Shown: positions 15,245 through 19,096 of the stretch, piece by piece
Layout of the letters: the number at the start of each line of letters is the position of its first letter
Position numbering within the stretch: the first letter of the stretch is position 1
Source: Desulfocapsa sp.
GTDB taxonomy: Bacteria > Desulfobacterota > Desulfobulbia > Desulfobulbales > Desulfocapsaceae
Reading direction: 5' to 3'
NCBI GenBank assembly: GCA_029934915.1
Contig: JAOZLI010000019.1
Location: 1-19,096, forward strand
Length of the DNA: 19,096 nucleotides
Translations under genes and position numbers: made by a program
Notes under the pieces: generated by a model
Told to the model about the DNA's origin: nothing
Seen by the model: only the letters and a program-made list of their open reading frames with translations
Databases searched by the model: none

Positions 15245-15868
15245 ATGACCGGAACAGATACAAAGTCCCTTGTTCACAGTTCATTTACTATTATTTACCT
15301 GTGCACTTTCCTGATTGTGATCATCACAAGATTACTCGGAAAAGATTTCACCCTGTATATGTGCGGCGAAAGCAGTCCCATTCAGGTATTCTCTGTTATC
15401 GGATATTTTCTTGCGGCCTTTGCCGCCCTGTTATTGCACAAAAAAGGAAGTATTTCATACGGAATCAATGCTGCAATAATCCTTATTGCCATGGCACTGC
15501 GAGAGCTGGACTTCCACTGTCGTTTCACCACAATGGGAATTATGAAAACCCGTTTTTATATCAGCGATATTGTCCCGGTCACAGAAAAAGTTATTGCAAC
15601 GATCATCCTGTTATCCGTACTTTATGTGGTTATACGCTTTGCCTGGAAGAATTCCCATGCCTTTATAAAAGCAGTAAAAGAGAAAAACAGCCCCGCACTC
15701 CTCGCCCTGAACGGCTTGGTATTTACTATTGCCAGCAAAATAATTGATAGCAACAATACCCTTTTTCTCAGTATCCTTGAAGAGACATTAGAGTTTTCAA
15801 TTCCCTTCTTTTTTCTACTGGCGCTTATCTTTCACGATAGAGAAACAAGTAAAGCACCAATATCCTGA
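15245..15868 (+). CDS. Polytopic membrane protein of unknown function (RELDF-type)
   Basis: Unknown function. A 207-residue integral membrane protein with about six hydrophobic segments (roughly 13-31, 46-64, 71-86, 111-130, 151-166 and 182-196). The start is ATG 15245, without a clear ribosome binding site. Polar residues placed in or next to helices are Glu42, ALRELDFHCRF (84-94), KTRFY (101-105), VPVTEK (110-115), SKIIDSNN (164-171) and LEETLEF (178-184). The same order of E, ExD..(H/R)F, DSNN and ExxE occurs in the protein encoded at 9542-10312, so the two are probably distant members of one family. It is the last plus-strand gene of the LPS cluster and converges with the PilB-like gene 44 bp away. 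Membership of the LPS pathway is by location only. Confidence 0.75.
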   Translation: MTGTDTKSLVHSSFTIIYLCTFLIVIITRLLGKDFTLYMCGESSPIQVFSVIGYFLAAFAALLLHKKGSISYGINAAIILIAMALRELDFHCRFTTMGIMKTRFYISDIVPVTEKVIATIILLSVLYVVIRFAWKNSHAFIKAVKEKNSPALLALNGLVFTIASKIIDSNNTLFLSILEETLEFSIPFFFLLALIFHDRETSKAPIS

Positions 15869-15912
15869 GGGGTCGAATGAACCCAGCTAGAACTGCACTT
15901 TTCACGAGTTTG

Positions 15913-18135
15913 TCAACGGCTAGGAGCCTTAGCACCACCACCGGCCAATTTAACAATAATCTGATTGGATTTATGGAGCCGATGCGCCATGGCTTTAAAG
16001 AGATGGCTTGAGACATCAGGGTGTTTAGCAATAATCTCATCCAGCTTATCACCTGGATAACGTTTTATTTCAGACCTGCCAATGGATATAACAGATGCAT
16101 TTCGAGGCTCTTTACAAAGTATTGCCATTTCGCCAAAATATTCGCCAGGTTCCGTGAGTTCGGCAATCTTTTTCCCACCTTTGACAATGGACAACCCGCC
16201 CCGCAGCAGCTTGAAGAAATCAATATCTGTGTTTCCTTCCCGTATAACCACATCTCCATCTTCATATTTTTCCACATTCGGATTGACAAGATAGGCCGGC
16301 AAACTTTCTTCGTGGGCAACGGTTCGTCTTAAGGCTTCCTCTATACTAGTCACTCCCTGTCGCACTTTTTCCAAAGCTGCATCACGAAGAGGAACCATCC
16401 CCTCATTCACTGTTACCTTCCGCAGTTGATCTTCAGGAACTTCAGCACTGATAGCTTTAGCAACTTCATCTGTTACTTCCATGAGTTCAAAAAAACCAAC
16501 ACGTCCTTTATATCCCAGACCGTTGCATGCAGGGCAGCCAACGGGTCCATAGGTCACTACATAATCGGCTTCTTCTTCACCAAAGCCCATACTGACCAGT
16601 TCTTCGGGATCATGTTGCTCAGGTTTTTTACATTTTTGACAAAGCCGTCGCCCAAGCCTCTGAGCAAGAATCATGGAAACCGATGAAGCAAGCATAAAGG
16701 GAGGAATACCAATATCAATAAGTCGCCCAATGGTTGCAGCACTATCATTGGTATGCAAAGTTGAAAAAACAAGATGGCCTGTCATGGCAGCCTTAATTGC
16801 TATCTCTGCTGTCTCAATATCTCGAATCTCACCAACCATAATAATATCAGGATCCTGGCGGAGAAAGGCCTTCAATGCAGCAGGAAAAGTCATGCCCACT
16901 TCTGTTTTTACGTTTACCTGGTTAATCCCTTTAAAGTTAAATTCAACGGGATCTTCTGCGGTCAGAATTTTAATATCTTCTGAGTTTAACGAGTTGAGGG
17001 CAGAATAAAGAGTAACCGTTTTTCCTGATCCGGTGGGCCCCGTAACAAGAAGCAAGCCCTGGGGACTATTCAAACAACGCTTCAGGGCCTCAAAAGTTTC
17101 CACCTCAAAACCGAGAGCAGTCAAGTCGACATTAAGGGAGCCCTTATCTAAAATACGCATAACCACCGATTCGCCAAATAATGTCGGCAGGGTAGAAACA
17201 CGAAAATCGACGGAACGATTTCGCCCAAGCCGCATCTTAATTCGACCATCCTGCGGAACACGACGTTCAGTAATGTCCAGGTCTGCCAGGATTTTCACGC
17301 GGGCAACTAAGGCACCTTTAATGGTCAGGGGGAGGTTCATGGATTTAAAGAGAGTACCATCCTTACGATACCGTACCTGCATACTTTTTTCGTATGGTTC
17401 CACATGGATATCAGAGACACCATCCTGCACAGCCTTTATGAGAATACCGTTGACCAGCTTAATGATTGGAGCATCGGTAGCAGCGAATTGATCAGCTCCG
17501 TCATCGTCATCATCTGACTCTATTTCAAACTCATCGGCAGCATCAGCCACAATGGAACCAAAGTCATCAACCTGAGTGACCGCCATCTCTTCTTCGGCCT
17601 CTTCCCCTGTGCTAAAAAAGCTCTTCGCCTCCTCGTCATCAATGCCGTAATATTTTACAAATGCATCAACCAGATCTTTTTCCATGGAGACACAGACTGC
17701 CAGCTCCTTGCCAAGCTTTTCCTGAAGTTTTTCCACAGCTTCAGTATCCGTCGGCTCGGCCATTGTGATCTGCAAAGTATTTCCGGCCATGCGCAAAGGA
17801 AAGGCCATAAATCTCTTAGCAAGCTCATACGGCATCAACTTTACTGCGTCTTTGCTAGGAGGTTCTTTACTGATTAAAACGGGAGAGTAATTATGCTGAC
17901 GACTGAGAAAGTTGTAAATAGTATCATCATCAATATATTCAAACTGACGAAGAATGGCACCAATCCTGCCGCCATTTCTCTTCTGTTCTGATTTTGCAGC
18001 AGTAAATTGGGGTGGAGTAATATAGCCGGCTTTACCTAAAAGTTCTCCGACCTTCACCCTACCCGCACCGGACCTGTCTTTCACGGTACCTTTTAGAGAA
18101 CTTTTTCTTTTATCAAGTTTTTGTTTCGCGCTCAT
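15913..18135 (-). CDS. PilB/GspE-family ATPase with C-terminal cyclic-nucleotide-binding domain
   Basis: Cytoplasmic hexameric ATPase of the type IV pilus extension / type II secretion family, fused to a regulatory domain; 740 residues from ATG 18135. The N-terminal MshEN-like domain covers about 25-165. An acidic linker (about 175-220, including a run of five Asp) precedes the ATPase core with DGVSDIHVEPY, Walker A GPTGSGKT (366-373), the Asp-box and Walker B region DPDIIMVGEIRDIETAEIA and a His-box AMTGHLVFSTLHTND. A zinc tetracysteine follows (C499, C502, C534, C537). The C-terminal 115 residues form a cNMP-binding domain with GEYFGEMAILCKEPRNASV, which keeps the FGE and the phosphate-contacting Arg. 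An in-frame TTG at 18219 would add 28 residues but overlaps the likely promoter. PilB itself is about 570 residues, so the tail is an addition. No pilus or secretion partners lie nearby, so the system served is unknown. Confidence 0.9.
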   Translation of the reverse strand: MSAKQKLDKRKSSLKGTVKDRSGAGRVKVGELLGKAGYITPPQFTAAKSEQKRNGGRIGAILRQFEYIDDDTIYNFLSRQHNYSPVLISKEPPSKDAVKLMPYELAKRFMAFPLRMAGNTLQITMAEPTDTEAVEKLQEKLGKELAVCVSMEKDLVDAFVKYYGIDDEEAKSFFSTGEEAEEEMAVTQVDDFGSIVADAADEFEIESDDDDDGADQFAATDAPIIKLVNGILIKAVQDGVSDIHVEPYEKSMQVRYRKDGTLFKSMNLPLTIKGALVARVKILADLDITERRVPQDGRIKMRLGRNRSVDFRVSTLPTLFGESVVMRILDKGSLNVDLTALGFEVETFEALKRCLNSPQGLLLVTGPTGSGKTVTLYSALNSLNSEDIKILTAEDPVEFNFKGINQVNVKTEVGMTFPAALKAFLRQDPDIIMVGEIRDIETAEIAIKAAMTGHLVFSTLHTNDSAATIGRLIDIGIPPFMLASSVSMILAQRLGRRLCQKCKKPEQHDPEELVSMGFGEEEADYVVTYGPVGCPACNGLGYKGRVGFFELMEVTDEVAKAISAEVPEDQLRKVTVNEGMVPLRDAALEKVRQGVTSIEEALRRTVAHEESLPAYLVNPNVEKYEDGDVVIREGNTDIDFFKLLRGGLSIVKGGKKIAELTEPGEYFGEMAILCKEPRNASVISIGRSEIKRYPGDKLDEIIAKHPDVSSHLFKAMAHRLHKSNQIIVKLAGGGAKAPSR

Positions 18136-18191
18136 ATCGTTAACTATATATGTTTGGATAGGATTTGGTAAAAACAATCTGAACCATTCCC

Positions 18192-18219
18192 ATTGTAAAC
18201 ACGCAACAGGTTCAATCAA
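18192..18219 (-). promoter_or_regulatory. Candidate sigma-70 promoter for the PilB-like gene
   Basis: On the minus strand TTGATT (18219-18214) is followed after 16 bases by TACAAT (18197-18192), a five-of-six match to the -10 box. Transcription would start near 18185, about 50 bases before ATG 18135. This supports 18135 rather than the upstream TTG as the start codon. The rest of the 304-bp gap between the two minus-strand genes holds the terminator at 18320-18369 and nothing else I can name. Confidence 0.4.
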
Positions 18220-18319
18220 AGATTGGAAAGTCCATGTTATTTTTTGTCGCGCCCTTTGACCAAGCTATCAGCATAGTGCCTATCAACTTAGGTTTACTCA
18301 ATTAACAATACATCTTTTT

Positions 18320-18369
18320 TTTTTAAAAAACAAACGGGTTAAGAAAAGTTATTCTTTTCTTAACCCGTT
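18320..18369 (-). terminator. Intrinsic terminator of the formate-THF ligase gene
   Basis: A perfect 16-bp stem (18333-18348 with 18354-18369) encloses a 5-base loop. Read on the minus strand the stem begins AACGGGTTAAGAAAAG and is followed directly by TGTTTTTTAAAA, a U-tract. It lies about 70 bp after the ligase stop codon and before the PilB-like gene, so the two are transcribed separately. Confidence 0.85.
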
Positions 18370-18439
18370 AGATAAACACAAAACAATGTAACCAGGCAGC
18401 TGGAGACAGCTTACCACCTGTTTTTACTACACTTACACT

Positions 18440-19096
18440 CTAGAACACACCTTTAACTTTTCCAGTCTCAACATCAACGTCAACACGACGATATGCTGGA
18501 TCAGAACCAGTTCCAGGCATAAGGCTGATTGCTCCTGCCACAGGAACAACAAAACCCGCTCCTTTATAGGTCATGATATCACGGATAGGTAAGGTCCAGT
18601 CTTTAGGTGTTCCCTTAAGGGCTGGGTTATGGGAAAGGGAGAGATGGGTTTTAACCATACAGGTTCCCATTGTTGCCATATCAGGATCTGCACTGAGACG
18701 TTTCAATTTCGCCTGAGCTTCTGGAGTATAGCTAACACCGTCTGCGCCATACACTTCCTTGGCAATAAGATCGATACGTTTTTCAAGTGGATCACTCAAA
18801 TCATAGAGAAACTTAAAATCATTTGGCTCTTCGCAGGCATCAACAACAGCGTCTGCAAACTCAAGGGCTCCGTCTCCACCATGCTCCCAGTGACGGGACA
18901 AGGCAACGCGGGCACCAGCTGCTTCACAGATGCGACGAACAGCTGCAATCTCATTATCTGTATCAGTGAAGAATGCGTTAATACATACAACAGGATTGAT
19001 ACCAGCTTTCTTGACGGTTTCAATATGATGGAGAAGGTTTTTACAACCCTCTTCAACCCAACCCACATTCTCAGAGTTATACTCTTCAGGCATTGG
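18440..19096 (-). CDS. fhs: Formate-tetrahydrofolate ligase, C-terminal part (cut by window edge)
   Basis: ATP-dependent ligation of formate to tetrahydrofolate, giving 10-formyl-THF, the entry step of the tetrahydrofolate branch of the Wood-Ljungdahl pathway; cytoplasmic. Only the last 218 or so residues of a protein normally about 560-590 long are present; the frame runs off the right edge. Family blocks visible are [92 protein letters not shown], and the C-terminal [28 protein letters not shown], ending near [12 protein letters not shown]. The stop is TAG at 18442-18440. Together with the MetF-like reductase near the left end it points to an active C1 pathway, though the two genes are not neighbours. 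A downstream intrinsic terminator closes the transcript. Confidence 0.95.
   Translation of the reverse strand, partial: PMPEEYNSENVGWVEEGCKNLLHHIETVKKAGINPVVCINAFFTDTDNEIAAVRRICEAAGARVALSRHWEHGGDGALEFADAVVDACEEPNDFKFLYDLSDPLEKRIDLIAKEVYGADGVSYTPEAQAKLKRLSADPDMATMGTCMVKTHLSLSHNPALKGTPKDWTLPIRDIMTYKGAGFVVPVAGAISLMPGTGSDPAYRRVDVDVETGKVKGVF

Noticed and set aside
18136..18219. TTG 18219 as start of the PilB-like gene
   Set aside because: The added 28 residues do not resemble the family, and the region overlaps a good -35/-10 pair whose transcript would begin after that codon.

Overview
The window looks like chromosomal DNA from an anaerobic Gram-negative bacterium, most likely a sulfate-reducing or sulfur-disproportionating member of the Desulfobacterota (Desulfobulbales-like). 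I infer this from three things: a cysteine-rich MetF-type methylene-THF reductase and a formate-THF ligase (both tetrahydrofolate-branch C1/Wood-Ljungdahl enzymes), a full KDO/lipid A export/LPS core gene set, and a large PilB/GspE-type ATPase with a cyclic-nucleotide-binding tail. The assignment rests on protein families, not on rRNA. The DNA is moderately AT-rich, and many genes have weak Shine-Dalgarno sites.

Left part (1-7603). An AmgK-like sugar kinase on the minus strand diverges from a tight plus-strand run: metF-like reductase, NtrB-type histidine kinase, NtrC-type sigma-54 activator, KDO transferase (waaA) and CMP-KDO synthetase (kdsB). The first four genes of the run are 0 to 8 bp apart, so they are probably co-transcribed. 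One-carbon metabolism, a two-component system and inner-core LPS synthesis would then share a transcript.

Middle part (7716-15868). This is an LPS export and assembly region: msbA, a membrane protein of unknown function, an O-antigen ligase (waaL), a waaE/kdtX-like family 2 glycosyltransferase on the opposite strand, a family 4-like glycosyltransferase, a heptosyltransferase and a second unknown membrane protein. The two unknown membrane proteins (9542-10312 and 15245-15868) share a pattern of acidic residues and appear to be distant relatives at either end of the cluster. The intergenic DNA holds a roughly 180-bp near-perfect palindrome (12657-12836) and a 57-bp hairpin (15128-15184). Their ends are alike, so they look like members of one non-autonomous, MITE-like family.

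Right part (15913-19096, minus strand). A PilB/GspE-family ATPase fused to a C-terminal cyclic-nucleotide-binding domain lies downstream of a formate-THF ligase gene cut by the window edge. A strong intrinsic terminator separates the two. I see no rRNA, tRNA, CRISPR array or intact transposase.

The best leads for something undescribed are the paired membrane-protein family, the palindromic element family, and the linkage of the metF-like gene with the two-component system and KDO genes.
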